Positions 42,746 through 51,281 of a stretch of DNA of 64,000 bases are shown here, in pieces. Origin of the DNA: Variovorax guangxiensis (lineage in GTDB: Bacteria > Pseudomonadota > Gammaproteobacteria > Burkholderiales > Burkholderiaceae_C); contig NZ_RXFT01000003.1 in the NCBI RefSeq assembly GCF_003952165.1, positions 310,001 to 374,000 on the forward strand. The letters run 5' to 3'. The position numbers and the translations under genes were made by a program. Below the pieces are notes generated by a model that saw only the letters and a list, made by a program, of their open reading frames with translations, did no database searches and had not been told where the DNA came from. Position 1 is the first letter of the stretch, and each line of letters opens with the position of its first letter.

Positions 42746-45700
42746 TGATGAGGCCTTTTTTCTGCACTTTCAGAGAAAAGCGTCCGCCCCATCGCGAGCG
42801 CTGGTGCATCAGGGAAAAAGAACGCAGCTCGCTCTATGCCGGCGTCTCCAAGCCTTCGCCTCAGAGCACTATCATCAACCAAGCGCAAACAGGCTTGCAA
42901 ACACTGGGCCTCGTCGCGGGTGTCGACAAGAAGTCCGGTCTCCTCATGGGTCACAATTTCCGAGAGCCCTCCATTTACAGGGCCAATGATTGTCACGCCG
43001 CTCGCCATAGCCTCAAGACAACTCAACCCCATCGCCTGATATACGGATAGATCAACAAAAACATCAGCCTGCTTCATCAAGGCATCTACCTCTGCAGAGC
43101 TCAACTCTCCATAGGCCTGATGACTCGAAAGCGATCTCAGCGGATCCAAAATCGCATCATCTGGTTCGCATCCAAAAGTGCGCACCTGAACTTTATTGGG
43201 GCGCGCTATCAACAACTGGCGAAGAACGCTGACCGTCATCTGTGGCGCTCGGCGAGGAGTAGACGATCGGATCATTGCGCACACGATTACTTGTCGCGAA
43301 CTTCGTTGAATTGGAGGAGGGGCAAACCTCGACCAATCCAGACTTGGCCCAAGAAGTATTGGTGACTTGCCAGTCCTCTCCGCGACCATCTTCCGATTCC
43401 ATTCGGTTTTTGTCATAAGCCGCATTGGAATTTCGGTATAACTTGCGAGTGCTTGCAAGTAGTCGGCGCTTCCATCTGCAAAAAAATCTGGCTCAAAGTC
43501 CTGAATGTAATACCCCACCGTTGGCCTTCGGGAGCTTTTCTCCAAGGCTTCCTTAATCCAGAATACGGATAGGTACAGTGTCGCGACTACGGCATCATAA
43601 AAATGAATGTGTTCTGACAACTGGCTCCAATCGGAAAGCCACGTTATCGGAAGACGGCAGCCGGGATACGAAGCCTCGAAAGAAGCCCTCGCTGATTCAG
43701 AATTCGCGATGACTACATCAACTCCGCAATCTTGCAAGACAGATGCCTCGCTCAAGATGACATGAGCACCACCACCTGCATGAGCAACAGGAAGAATAAT
43801 TAAAATTCGCTTGCCTTCAAAATGTTGGCGGATTTGGGCGCGAATATGCAACCTCTCGTCCATCAATTGCAGGCGGCTTCGTACCGCCCTCAATCTGAGG
43901 CTCTGACGTGTAATTTCAAGCTGATTCATGATCGGAGCACTCGAATGCTTCCGATGCAAGTTTTCGTCAGCAGCCTTCGCGAGTTTTATTCTACGCTCGG
44001 TCGAATAGCTCTTGGATTGGGCATGAAATACATATACATCATCAGCAATCGCCAGTTGCCACCCATTAGCGACCGCTCGAATGCATAAATCGTTCTCTTC
44101 CCCGTAACCCTTTCCAAAATTTTCTTCATCAAATAGACCTACATCCGATAGCTGCTCTCGGCGAATCAGTAGACAAAATCCATTGAGAAATCCAACTCGT
44201 GGATAGGTGCGGCGGGACGCCATGATTACCCGTTTCGCCATCTCCGAAACGGTCATTTCAGGCGGTAATGGATTTGAGGACCAGTCACCATGCTCGTCGA
44301 ATATTTTTGGTATCGACTGCCAAGAAGCCGTATTACTCAGAGGTCCTACCATACCAATACGTGCGTCAGAGTTGGCGCATTCGACCATCCGATCGAGCCA
44401 TTGAGCAGAAACGACCGTATCACTATTCAGGAGAACAACAAATTGACCGTTCGATGCTCGTAAGCCGGCATTGGCCGCGAACGTGTATCCCTGCGCAACA
44501 TCATGACGGACCAGCACACCTCCCTGCTCGCGGATGAACTCATTAAGGTAGTTCTTAGTCTCCTCGTCACTGCCGTCGTCCACCACAATAATGCGATAAG
44601 GTGGCAATGTATGAGCGACTACCGAGCTAAGGCAGTTCTGAACATCAGATAAGGCGTTGTGCACGCAGACAATCACGTCTACAGTGGCACTACGCCGATC
44701 CAGGGTGTAATGAATTCGAGCCTGTCCTGGAGTAGGCACAGCAAATAGGCGCGCGGCATAACCAGATTGATCAAAAGCGACAATGCGCCGCTTCAAGCCG
44801 GAAATCCCCTCTTGCATGATGACCTTGCTCACGGTCCGCACCAAGCTCAATGGCCCCCCAGCAGCCTTGCTCGCAGGCCCAAAAAGCCTTCTAACTGAGC
44901 GAATATTTGCAACTCGGGCTCCCGCCCATCGAACTGGACGAGATACCTTCCAGCTCGTTGAAGCCAAAATCTCTCGCATCGACGCATTCAGGACAGCTTC
45001 GCGTTGCAGCGCCTGAGCAAGCTGCGAGCGAAGGATGATTTGCTCATCTTTCCATTTGGCCTGCTTTAGGCGATTCAGTTCGCCCTGATTTTCAAAGTAA
45101 TTGAGGCGTCCGTACATGTCAGCTATACGGCTCTCAAAAGCAGTACGTTCCGATTCTGCTACCTCAAGCCGACGCATCACCTCAGCATTTTGTGCGAACA
45201 GTTCATTAATTTTATTATCGCGCATCGCCAGTTCATTTTTCAGCACTGCCTCCGCGTCCATATACTTGCTCATCGCTGAAGACATGTCCGCTATTTGTCG
45301 GTCCAATTCGAGTTTCCGCCCCAACACGCCGAACAAGCGTACGATATAAGTGCGGCCACTTTCTGTGCCAAAGGATTGGAATAAAGATTTCGCCGCCGGA
45401 CTTTGAGCGGCGCCGTAAAACAAGACACCCAGCCCGTGCGAGTGCATGAATTCAATGGTCGGATAACTGCGCGACAGTTCTTCCCACAGTCGCCAAACGC
45501 CGAAGTCCCGCTCCCGCACGTTGATGTCATGAAACAACACAAGCCCCTGCTGCGAGAGCTTTGGCCGCCACGTCTCAAAATCGTGCTTGACGGCTTCATA
45601 TGTGTGAAGTCCGTCTATATGCAATAAATCTACACTGCCGTCGGAAAAATAGCTGGCAGCATCATCAAACGTCATCCGTAGCAAGCGCGAGAACTCTTCA

Positions 45701-45993
45701 AACCTAGAGTTACCAGAAGTCACGCTTGCATAAACTTCTTCTCCATACAAGCCCGCATGCTCATCGCCCTTCCAGAGATCAACGGCGTAGCATTTGGTAC
45801 TCAATCGAGCATGCTCTACTGCTTGGCAAAATGAAAAATATGAGTGCCCATAATGTGTCCCCAATTCCACGATCACACGCGGCTTGATCGACTCAACAAT
45901 CCAAACACCAAAGGGGATATGGCCTATCCAAGCACTTGGTTGAGGAGCAATATCGATATTTTTCAGCGCAACACTGAAGTCAAGCTCCAACAT
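42742..45993 (-). CDS. Fusion protein: methyltransferase, coiled coil, GT2 and GT4-like domain
   Basis: This 1083-residue protein has the same plan as the larger fusion downstream. Residues 1-200 form a class I methyltransferase (V-I-V-E-L-G-T-H-Y-G-H-S at 40-51, L-L-H-I-D-G-L-H-T-Y near 123). Residues 225-340 are predicted coiled coil, followed by S-T-S-W-K at 345-349 and a basic stretch. A GT2 domain spans about 437-690 (V-V-D-D-G-S-D, N-S-D-T at 523-526, G-Y-G-E-E-N-D-L). A GT4-like domain starts near 727, with I-Q-D-F-E-P at 830-835 and the donor-binding S-C-L-E-A-M-A-S-G block near the end. It lies 77 bases after rfbC and is probably in the same transcript. Confidence 0.82.
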   Translation of the reverse strand: MLELDFSVALKNIDIAPQPSAWIGHIPFGVWIVESIKPRVIVELGTHYGHSYFSFCQAVEHARLSTKCYAVDLWKGDEHAGLYGEEVYASVTSGNSRFEEFSRLLRMTFDDAASYFSDGSVDLLHIDGLHTYEAVKHDFETWRPKLSQQGLVLFHDINVRERDFGVWRLWEELSRSYPTIEFMHSHGLGVLFYGAAQSPAAKSLFQSFGTESGRTYIVRLFGVLGRKLELDRQIADMSSAMSKYMDAEAVLKNELAMRDNKINELFAQNAEVMRRLEVAESERTAFESRIADMYGRLNYFENQGELNRLKQAKWKDEQIILRSQLAQALQREAVLNASMREILASTSWKVSRPVRWAGARVANIRSVRRLFGPASKAAGGPLSLVRTVSKVIMQEGISGLKRRIVAFDQSGYAARLFAVPTPGQARIHYTLDRRSATVDVIVCVHNALSDVQNCLSSVVAHTLPPYRIIVVDDGSDEETKNYLNEFIREQGGVLVRHDVAQGYTFAANAGLRASNGQFVVLLNSDTVVSAQWLDRMVECANSDARIGMVGPLSNTASWQSIPKIFDEHGDWSSNPLPPEMTVSEMAKRVIMASRRTYPRVGFLNGFCLLIRREQLSDVGLFDEENFGKGYGEENDLCIRAVANGWQLAIADDVYVFHAQSKSYSTERRIKLAKAADENLHRKHSSAPIMNQLEITRQSLRLRAVRSRLQLMDERLHIRAQIRQHFEGKRILIILPVAHAGGGAHVILSEASVLQDCGVDVVIANSESARASFEASYPGCRLPITWLSDWSQLSEHIHFYDAVVATLYLSVFWIKEALEKSSRRPTVGYYIQDFEPDFFADGSADYLQALASYTEIPMRLMTKTEWNRKMVAERTGKSPILLGPSLDWSRFAPPPIQRSSRQVIVCAMIRSSTPRRAPQMTVSVLRQLLIARPNKVQVRTFGCEPDDAILDPLRSLSSHQAYGELSSAEVDALMKQADVFVDLSVYQAMGLSCLEAMASGVTIIGPVNGGLSEIVTHEETGLLVDTRDEAQCLQACLRLVDDSALRRRLGDAGIERAAFFFPDAPALAMGRTLFSESAEKRPHQ

Positions 45994-46070
45994 ATTTTCT
46001 CTTCAGTTCATTCTAGAGATATCGCGCATCATTCAGGCGCGCTCAAATGCTTACCAGGCACCGATGCTCG

Positions 46071-46622
46071 TTAGGCCTCAAAAACATCCGCTTGATACAA
46101 GCCTTTCCCCGCTGCATCTTTCGACGAGAGAATTGGCTCCATCCCGATGTCCGGCCAATCAATCGCGATATCCTTATCGTTCCACGCAATGCACCTTTCG
46201 TAACTTGGCGCGTAGTAATCCGTAGTTTTGTACAGGAAATCGGCGGTATCGCTGAGCACGAGAAAACCGTGCGCAAATCCGGGTGGAACCCACAATTGCC
46301 TGTGGTTGTCCTCACTGAGTTCCACACCAACCCATTTCCCAAAGGTCGGTGACGACTTGCGGATATCTACAGCCACATCGAACACCGCGCCGCGCACCAC
46401 GCGCACCAGCTTGCCCTGTGGCTGCTGGATCTGGTAATGCAAGCCGCGCAGCACGCCCTTAGCCGAGCGCGAGTGGTTGTCCTGGACGAATTCGACGTGC
46501 CGACCAACGGCCTCATCGAACGCCTTGCCGTTGAAGCTCTCGTAAAAGAAGCCGCGTGCATCACCAAAAACCTTGGGCTCGATGATCAGCACCTCGGGGA
46601 TTGCGGTCGGTGTCGCTTTCAT
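46071..46622 (-). CDS. rfbC: dTDP-4-dehydrorhamnose 3,5-epimerase
   Basis: The 183-residue RmlC cupin has R-G-L-H-Y-Q carrying the catalytic His, [16 protein letters not shown] and the Y-K-T-T-D-Y-Y active-site Tyr region. It makes dTDP-4-keto-L-rhamnose from the 4-keto-6-deoxy-glucose intermediate. It overlaps rfbA by four bases and is the last of the rfbBDAC genes. Codon use is mixed between the GC-rich rfb genes and the AT-richer downstream genes. Confidence 0.95.
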   Translation of the reverse strand: MKATPTAIPEVLIIEPKVFGDARGFFYESFNGKAFDEAVGRHVEFVQDNHSRSAKGVLRGLHYQIQQPQGKLVRVVRGAVFDVAVDIRKSSPTFGKWVGVELSEDNHRQLWVPPGFAHGFLVLSDTADFLYKTTDYYAPSYERCIAWNDKDIAIDWPDIGMEPILSSKDAAGKGLYQADVFEA

Positions 46623-47515
46623 GAGCGCACCTCCTCAGCCAGCAGATGGTTCAGATACTTGCCGTAGCCGTTTTTCTGCAGCGGTGCAGCCAGCTTTGCC
46701 AATTGCTCCCGATCGATAAAGCCGTTACGCCACGCGATCTCTTCTGGGCAAGCAATCTTCAAGCCTTGGCGATGCTCCAGGGTTGCGATGAACTGTCCGG
46801 CTTCGAGCAAGCTCTCATGCGTCCCCGTATCCAGCCACGCATAGCCGCGCTGCATGATTTGCACATTGAGTTGGCGCAGGTCGAGGTAGGCCTGGTTCAC
46901 CGCAGTGATCTCCAACTCGCCACGCTCGCTCGGTTTCACCGACTTCGCGATGTCGACGACCTGGTTGTCGTAGAAGTACAGGCCTGTCACCGCATAGCTG
47001 CTCTTGGGCGTCGCCGGTTTTTCCTCGATGCTGCTGGCTTTGCCTGCCGCATCGAATGCGACCACGCCGTAGCGCTCCGGGTCATGCACGTGGTACGCAA
47101 AGACGGTCGCACCGTTCTGCTGTGAATCGGCGTCCGACAGCAGGTGGGCAAGGTCATGTCCGTAGAAGATGTTGTCGCCCAGCACCAGCGCGCTCGACGA
47201 ATTTCCTACGAATTTGTCGCCGATGATGAACGCCTGCGCCAGCCCGTCCGGACTGGGCTGAACCGCATACTGCAGATTGATGCCCCACTGGCTGCCATCC
47301 CCCAGCAGTTGCTGGAAGCGCGGCGTGTCCTGCGGGGTGCTGATGATCAGGATGTCTCGCATGCCACCCAGCATGAGCGTGCTGAGCGGGTAGTAGATCA
47401 TCGGCTTGTCATACACGGGCAGGAGTTGCTTGCTCATCGCCAGCGTGGCCGGATGCAGGCGCGTGCCCGAACCGCCGGCCAGGATGATGCCCTTGCGTTG
47501 CGTCGTCTTGGTCAT
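46619..47515 (-). CDS. rfbA: Glucose-1-phosphate thymidylyltransferase
   Basis: The 298-residue RmlA nucleotidyltransferase has [11 protein letters not shown] near residue 12, [12 protein letters not shown] and L-G-D-N-I-F-Y-G. It forms dTDP-glucose from glucose-1-phosphate and dTTP, the first step to dTDP-rhamnose. The start at 47515 matches the family. The gene sits 23 bases after rfbD in the rfbB-D-A-C operon. Confidence 0.96.
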   Translation of the reverse strand: MTKTTQRKGIILAGGSGTRLHPATLAMSKQLLPVYDKPMIYYPLSTLMLGGMRDILIISTPQDTPRFQQLLGDGSQWGINLQYAVQPSPDGLAQAFIIGDKFVGNSSSALVLGDNIFYGHDLAHLLSDADSQQNGATVFAYHVHDPERYGVVAFDAAGKASSIEEKPATPKSSYAVTGLYFYDNQVVDIAKSVKPSERGELEITAVNQAYLDLRQLNVQIMQRGYAWLDTGTHESLLEAGQFIATLEHRQGLKIACPEEIAWRNGFIDREQLAKLAAPLQKNGYGKYLNHLLAEEVRS

Positions 47516-47538
47516 GCTCTTTCTTCTCGTGGGATTCT

Positions 47539-48429
47539 TCAAAGGATCTCGCGCAGCATGCGCGCGACGCCTTCCTGCCATGGGGGCAGGCGCAGGCCGA
47601 ACGTGGTCTGCAGCTTGCTGGTGTCGAGGCGCGAGTTGTGCGGGCGCTTCGCGGGCGTCGGGAATGCGCTGGTTGGCACGGGCTCGACGGCGTCGGGCCC
47701 GGCCTTGAGTTCGACGCCGGCCTGCTGCGCCATTTCGAGCACGAAGCGCGCGTAGCCGTACCACGTCGTTTCGCCGCCGGCGATCGCGTGATAGAGGCCG
47801 ACCTTGGAGGGCTCCTGCAGCGTCGCGCGGATAGCGTGCGCCGTGACGTCGGCCAATAGCTCCGCGCCGGTGGGCGCACCGAACTGGTCGTCGATGACAG
47901 TCAGCTTGTCGCGCTCCTTCGCCAAGCGCAGCATGGTCTTGGCGAAGTTGCCGCCGCGCGCGGCGTACACCCAGCTGGTGCGGAAGATCAGGTGCCTGGC
48001 GCAGTGCCGGGCCACCAGTTGTTCGCCTTCGAGCTTGGTGCTGCCGTAGACGCTGAGCGGGCCGGTCGCATCGCCTTCCTTCCACGGCGTGGTGCCGCTG
48101 CCGTCGAAGACGTAGTCGGTCGAGTAGTGGACCATCAGCGCGCCGATCTTCTGCGCTGCCTCGGCCACGATGCCGGGCGACGTGGCGTTGAGCTTGCGCG
48201 CGAATTCGGGTTCGCTCTCGGCCTTGTCGACGGCGGTGTGCGCAGCTGCATTGACGATCACGTCGGGGCGCACCTTGAGCACCGTGTCGGCGAGTTCCTC
48301 GGGCCGGCTGAAATCCGCATGGAAATCGGTGCTGTCGAAGTCGAGCGCGACCAGTTCACCGAGTGGCGCCAGGCTGCGCTGCAGTTCCCAGCCGACCTGG
48401 CCGCCCTTGCCCAGCAGCAGCAGCTTCAT
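47539..48429 (-). CDS. rfbD: dTDP-4-dehydrorhamnose reductase
   Basis: The 296-residue extended SDR of the RmlD type has [11 protein letters not shown] at the nucleotide site, S-T-D-Y-V-F-D-G and Y-G-S-T-K-L-E-G-E with the Tyr-x3-Lys pair. It reduces dTDP-4-keto-L-rhamnose to dTDP-L-rhamnose. The start overlaps the rfbB stop by four bases. This gene and rfbB keep the high G+C of the chromosome. Confidence 0.95.
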   Translation of the reverse strand: MKLLLLGKGGQVGWELQRSLAPLGELVALDFDSTDFHADFSRPEELADTVLKVRPDVIVNAAAHTAVDKAESEPEFARKLNATSPGIVAEAAQKIGALMVHYSTDYVFDGSGTTPWKEGDATGPLSVYGSTKLEGEQLVARHCARHLIFRTSWVYAARGGNFAKTMLRLAKERDKLTVIDDQFGAPTGAELLADVTAHAIRATLQEPSKVGLYHAIAGGETTWYGYARFVLEMAQQAGVELKAGPDAVEPVPTSAFPTPAKRPHNSRLDTSKLQTTFGLRLPPWQEGVARMLREIL

Positions 48430-49502
48430 GCCGCGGCCTTCGCGTTGTTGTCGTACTGCTTCTCGACCCATTCGCGGTACGCGCCGCTTTGCACGTTGCG
48501 CACCCACTCGCTGTTCGCGAGATACCACTCGACGGTCTTGCGGATGCCGGTGTCGAAGGTTTCGGCAGGCTTCCACCCGAGTTCGCGCTCGAGCTTGCGC
48601 GCGTCGATGGCGTAGCGGCGGTCGTGGCCCGGGCGGTCGGTGACGTAGGTGATCTGTTCCTTGTACGGCTTGCCGTCGGCGCGGGGGCGCAGTTCATCGA
48701 GCAGGGCGCACACGGTGTTGACGATCTCGATGTTCGGCTTCTCGTTCCAGCCGCCGACGTTGTAGGTCTCGCCGAGCTTGCCGGCTTCGAGAACGCGGCG
48801 GATGGCGCTGCAGTGGTCCTTCACGTAGAGCCAGTCGCGCACCTGCATGCCGTCGCCGTACACGGGCAGGTTCTTGCCGGCCAGCGCGTTGACGATCATC
48901 AGCGGGATCAGCTTCTCGGGGAAGTGGAACGGGCCGTAGTTGTTCGAGCAGTTGGTGGTGAGCACCGGCAGGCCGTAGGTGTGGTGCCAGGCGCGCACGA
49001 GGTGGTCGCTGGCGGCCTTGCTGGCCGAATAGGGGCTGTTGGGCTCGTACTTGTTCTCTTCGGTGAAGGCCGGGTCGGTCTTGGAGAGCGAACCGTAGAC
49101 CTCGTCGGTCGAGACGTGCAGGAAGCGGAAGGCCGACTTCTGCTCGGCCGGCAGTGCGCCCCAGAAGCCGCGCACCGATTCAAGCAGGCGGAAGGTGCCG
49201 AGCACGTTGGTCTGCACGAAGTCCTCGGGGCCGTGGATCGAGCGGTCCACATGCGACTCGGCGGCGAAGTTGACCACGGCGCGGGGCTTGTGCTCGGTGA
49301 GCAGGCGGTCGATCAGGGCGCTGTCGCCGATGTCGCCCTGCACGAAGATGTGCTTGGGGTTGCCTTTGAGAGACGCGAGGGTCTCGAGGTTGCCGGCGTA
49401 GGTCAGCTTGTCGAGATTGACGACGGGCTCGTCGCTGTTCGCGATCCAGTCGAGTACGAAGTTGGCGCCGATGAAGCCGGCGCCGCCGGTAACCAAGATC
49501 AT
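48426..49502 (-). CDS. rfbB: dTDP-glucose 4,6-dehydratase
   Basis: The 358-residue RmlB has T-G-G-A-G-F-I-G at residues 5-12, S-T-D-E-V-Y-G-S-L and [10 protein letters not shown] with the catalytic Tyr-x3-Lys. It converts dTDP-glucose to the 4-keto-6-deoxy intermediate. It is the first gene of the dTDP-rhamnose operon and faces the riboswitch-controlled gene across a shared upstream region. Confidence 0.97.
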   Translation of the reverse strand: MILVTGGAGFIGANFVLDWIANSDEPVVNLDKLTYAGNLETLASLKGNPKHIFVQGDIGDSALIDRLLTEHKPRAVVNFAAESHVDRSIHGPEDFVQTNVLGTFRLLESVRGFWGALPAEQKSAFRFLHVSTDEVYGSLSKTDPAFTEENKYEPNSPYSASKAASDHLVRAWHHTYGLPVLTTNCSNNYGPFHFPEKLIPLMIVNALAGKNLPVYGDGMQVRDWLYVKDHCSAIRRVLEAGKLGETYNVGGWNEKPNIEIVNTVCALLDELRPRADGKPYKEQITYVTDRPGHDRRYAIDARKLERELGWKPAETFDTGIRKTVEWYLANSEWVRNVQSGAYREWVEKQYDNNAKAAA

Positions 49503-49556
49503 GGGGTCCCCTGAGTGTTGAAGGTGATCGCCTGACGCGATCGACGTTAACTAGGG

Positions 49557-49562
49557 ATTATC
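49557..49562 (-). promoter_or_regulatory. Possible -10 element for rfbB
   Basis: GATAAT reads on the minus strand 55 bases upstream of the rfbB start codon, in an A/T-richer patch. The matching -35 region is poor, so this is a weak call. Confidence 0.3.
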
Positions 49563-49618
49563 CCATCGGGTCAAAACGCTGAAACAAATGGCTTGGTCAC
49601 GCTTTCGTGCATCGTGTT

Positions 49619-49624
49619 TACAAT
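49619..49624 (+). promoter_or_regulatory. Probable -10 element for the glycine riboswitch transcript
   Basis: TACAAT lies ten bases before the first pairing bases of riboswitch aptamer 1, so transcription would begin almost exactly at the aptamer. A TTGGTC about 20 bases upstream is a possible, slightly distant -35 box. Confidence 0.45.
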
Positions 49625-49633
49625 TGCACCCGA

Positions 49634-49732
49634 TTGCAGGAGAGTGGGTCACTCGTCAGAGTGCCCTTACCGAAGGCGCAAACTCCCATAAACGCTCAGG
49701 TCAGCCCAGCGAAATCCTGAAGATTTCTGCAA
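49634..49732 (+). promoter_or_regulatory. Glycine riboswitch, aptamer 1
   Basis: The outer stem is TTGCAG (49634-49639) pairing with CTGCAA (49727-49732). Inside are the conserved G-G-A-G-A-G strand, the A-C-C-G-A-A-G-G-C-G-C-A-A-A core (49669-49682) and a C-T-C-A-G-G-T segment, the signature of gcvT-type glycine aptamers. A second aptamer follows after a short linker, as in cooperative tandem glycine riboswitches. Confidence 0.85.
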
Positions 49733-49760
49733 GGGCTCAGTACTGCATCACATCGAAACG

Positions 49761-49856
49761 CCGTCTGGAGAGTCGTCACCATGCGTGGCGCACCGAAGGA
49801 GCAAATTCGTTGCAAGGGCGCAACGGATGAATCTCTCAGGTACCGAGGACAGGGGG
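49761..49856 (+). promoter_or_regulatory. Glycine riboswitch, aptamer 2
   Basis: The consensus pieces appear in order: C-T-G-G-A-G-A-G (49765-49772), C-A-C-C-G-A-A-G-G-A-G-C-A-A-A (49791-49805), a CGTTGC/GCAACG internal stem, C-T-C-T-C-A-G-G (49833-49840) and G-A-G-G-A-C-A-G-G-G-G-G. This matches the glycine aptamer better than aptamer 1. The regulated gene is the DadA-type dehydrogenase starting at 49955. Confidence 0.9.
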
Positions 49857-49860
49857 AGCG

Positions 49861-49888
49861 GCAACTTGGACGGCGGGCGTCCAGTTGC
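49861..49888 (+). terminator. Hairpin after the riboswitch, probable expression platform
   Basis: GCAACTTGGACG pairs with CGTCCAGTTGC with a single T bulge and a five-base loop. It is followed by a T-rich but interrupted stretch (TTACTATTT). It lies between aptamer 2 and the dadA-like start codon, where glycine binding could switch a terminator or access to the ribosome site. Confidence 0.5.
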
Positions 49889-49954
49889 TTACTATTTAAT
49901 GAAATAGTACACACCCTCCCGCCATTCAAGCGCTGCAACCTCAAGGTACTTGAA

Positions 49955-51262
49955 ATGCGCGTGATCGTCCTCGGCGCCGGCCTGCTCGGCGTGACTTCGG
50001 CTTACTACCTCCAGCAACTCGGCCACGAAGTGACCGTGATCGACCGGCAGGCCACCCCGGCCGCCGAAACCAGCTTCGCCAACGGCGGGCAGATCTCCGT
50101 CAGCCATGCCGAGCCCTGGGCCAACCCCAGCGCCCCGCTGAAGGTGCTGCAATGGCTGGGCAAGGAAGACGCCCCGCTGCTCTTTCGCATGCGCGCCGAC
50201 ATGCGCCAGTGGCTCTGGGGACTGCAGTTCCTGCGCGAATGCACGCCGGCGCGCACCCGCCACAACATCGAACAGATCGTTCGTCTGGGCACATACAGCC
50301 GTTCGATGTTGCAACAGTTGCGCCGCGACACCGGCCTCAGGTACGACCAGCGCACCCAGGGCATCCTCCACTTCTACACGACGCAGAAGGAGTTCGACGG
50401 TGCTCTCGAGCCCGCCGAGCAGATGCGCACCCTGGGCTGCGAGCGCCGCGTCATCTCGGCCGACGAGGCAGTGAAGATCGAGCCTGCCCTCGCCCACATC
50501 CGCCCCAAGCTGGCCGGCGCCACCTACACGGCCGAAGACGAATCCGGCGACGCCAACCGCTTCGCGCGTGAACTCGTGGGGCTGGCCGCCGCCGCGGGCG
50601 TGAAGTTCCTGATGAGCCACACCGTCACCGCGTTGCGCGAGGCCGGCGGCAGCATCGACCACGTCGAGGCCACCGACAGCGAAGGCCGCTTCCAGCGCAT
50701 CCGCGGCGACGCCTTCGTGCTGGCGATGGGCTCGCTGAGCCCGATCTACGCCGCGCCCCTCGGCATCCGGCTGCCGATCTACCCGGCCAAGGGCTACTCG
50801 GTGACCCTGCCCGTCAGGGACGCCTCCAAGGCCCACCAGGTCTCGCTGACGGACGACGAATTCAAGCTCGTGTTCTCGCGCTACACCTCGGCTTCGGGCG
50901 ACCGCCTGCGCATCGCCGGCACCGCCGAGCTCAACGGCTACGACCGCGACCTGAACCGCGTGCGCTGCGAGGCCATCGTGCGCCGCGTCGAGGAGCTCTT
51001 CCCCGGCGCCGGCGACACCACCCAGGCCCAGTTCTGGACCGGCCTGCGCCCGGCCACGCCGAGCAATGTCCCGCTGATCGGCAAGACGAAGCTGCCGAAC
51101 CTGTTCCTGAACACCGGCCACGGCACCCTGGGCTGGACGCACGCCTGCGGCTCGGGCAAGTCGATCGCGCGGATCGTGAGCGGGCTGGAGCCGGAGGTGG
51201 ATTTCGCGTTCACGGGGATGCCTGCGCCCAAGCTGCGCGTTCCGCAGCCCGCCCTGGGCTGA
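49955..51262 (+). CDS. dadA: D-amino acid dehydrogenase (DadA-type flavoprotein)
   Basis: The 435-residue DAO-family flavoprotein begins with V-L-G-A-G-L-L-G (residues 5-12), followed by S-F-A-N-G-G-Q-I-S-V-S-H-A-E-P-W-A-N-P, a DadA hallmark. W-T-G-L-R-P-A-T-P-S-N-V-P and N-T-G-H-G-T-L-G-W-T close the FAD site. It oxidatively deaminates D-amino acids to 2-oxo acids, passing electrons to the respiratory chain. The glycine riboswitch in its leader suggests that glycine is either a substrate or the cue for using it, so a glycine-oxidising role deserves weight. It is convergent with the rtcB gene. Confidence 0.9.
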   Translation: MRVIVLGAGLLGVTSAYYLQQLGHEVTVIDRQATPAAETSFANGGQISVSHAEPWANPSAPLKVLQWLGKEDAPLLFRMRADMRQWLWGLQFLRECTPARTRHNIEQIVRLGTYSRSMLQQLRRDTGLRYDQRTQGILHFYTTQKEFDGALEPAEQMRTLGCERRVISADEAVKIEPALAHIRPKLAGATYTAEDESGDANRFARELVGLAAAAGVKFLMSHTVTALREAGGSIDHVEATDSEGRFQRIRGDAFVLAMGSLSPIYAAPLGIRLPIYPAKGYSVTLPVRDASKAHQVSLTDDEFKLVFSRYTSASGDRLRIAGTAELNGYDRDLNRVRCEAIVRRVEELFPGAGDTTQAQFWTGLRPATPSNVPLIGKTKLPNLFLNTGHGTLGWTHACGSGKSIARIVSGLEPEVDFAFTGMPAPKLRVPQPALG

Positions 51263-51281
51263 CGAGCCGGCAGGCCCCGGA

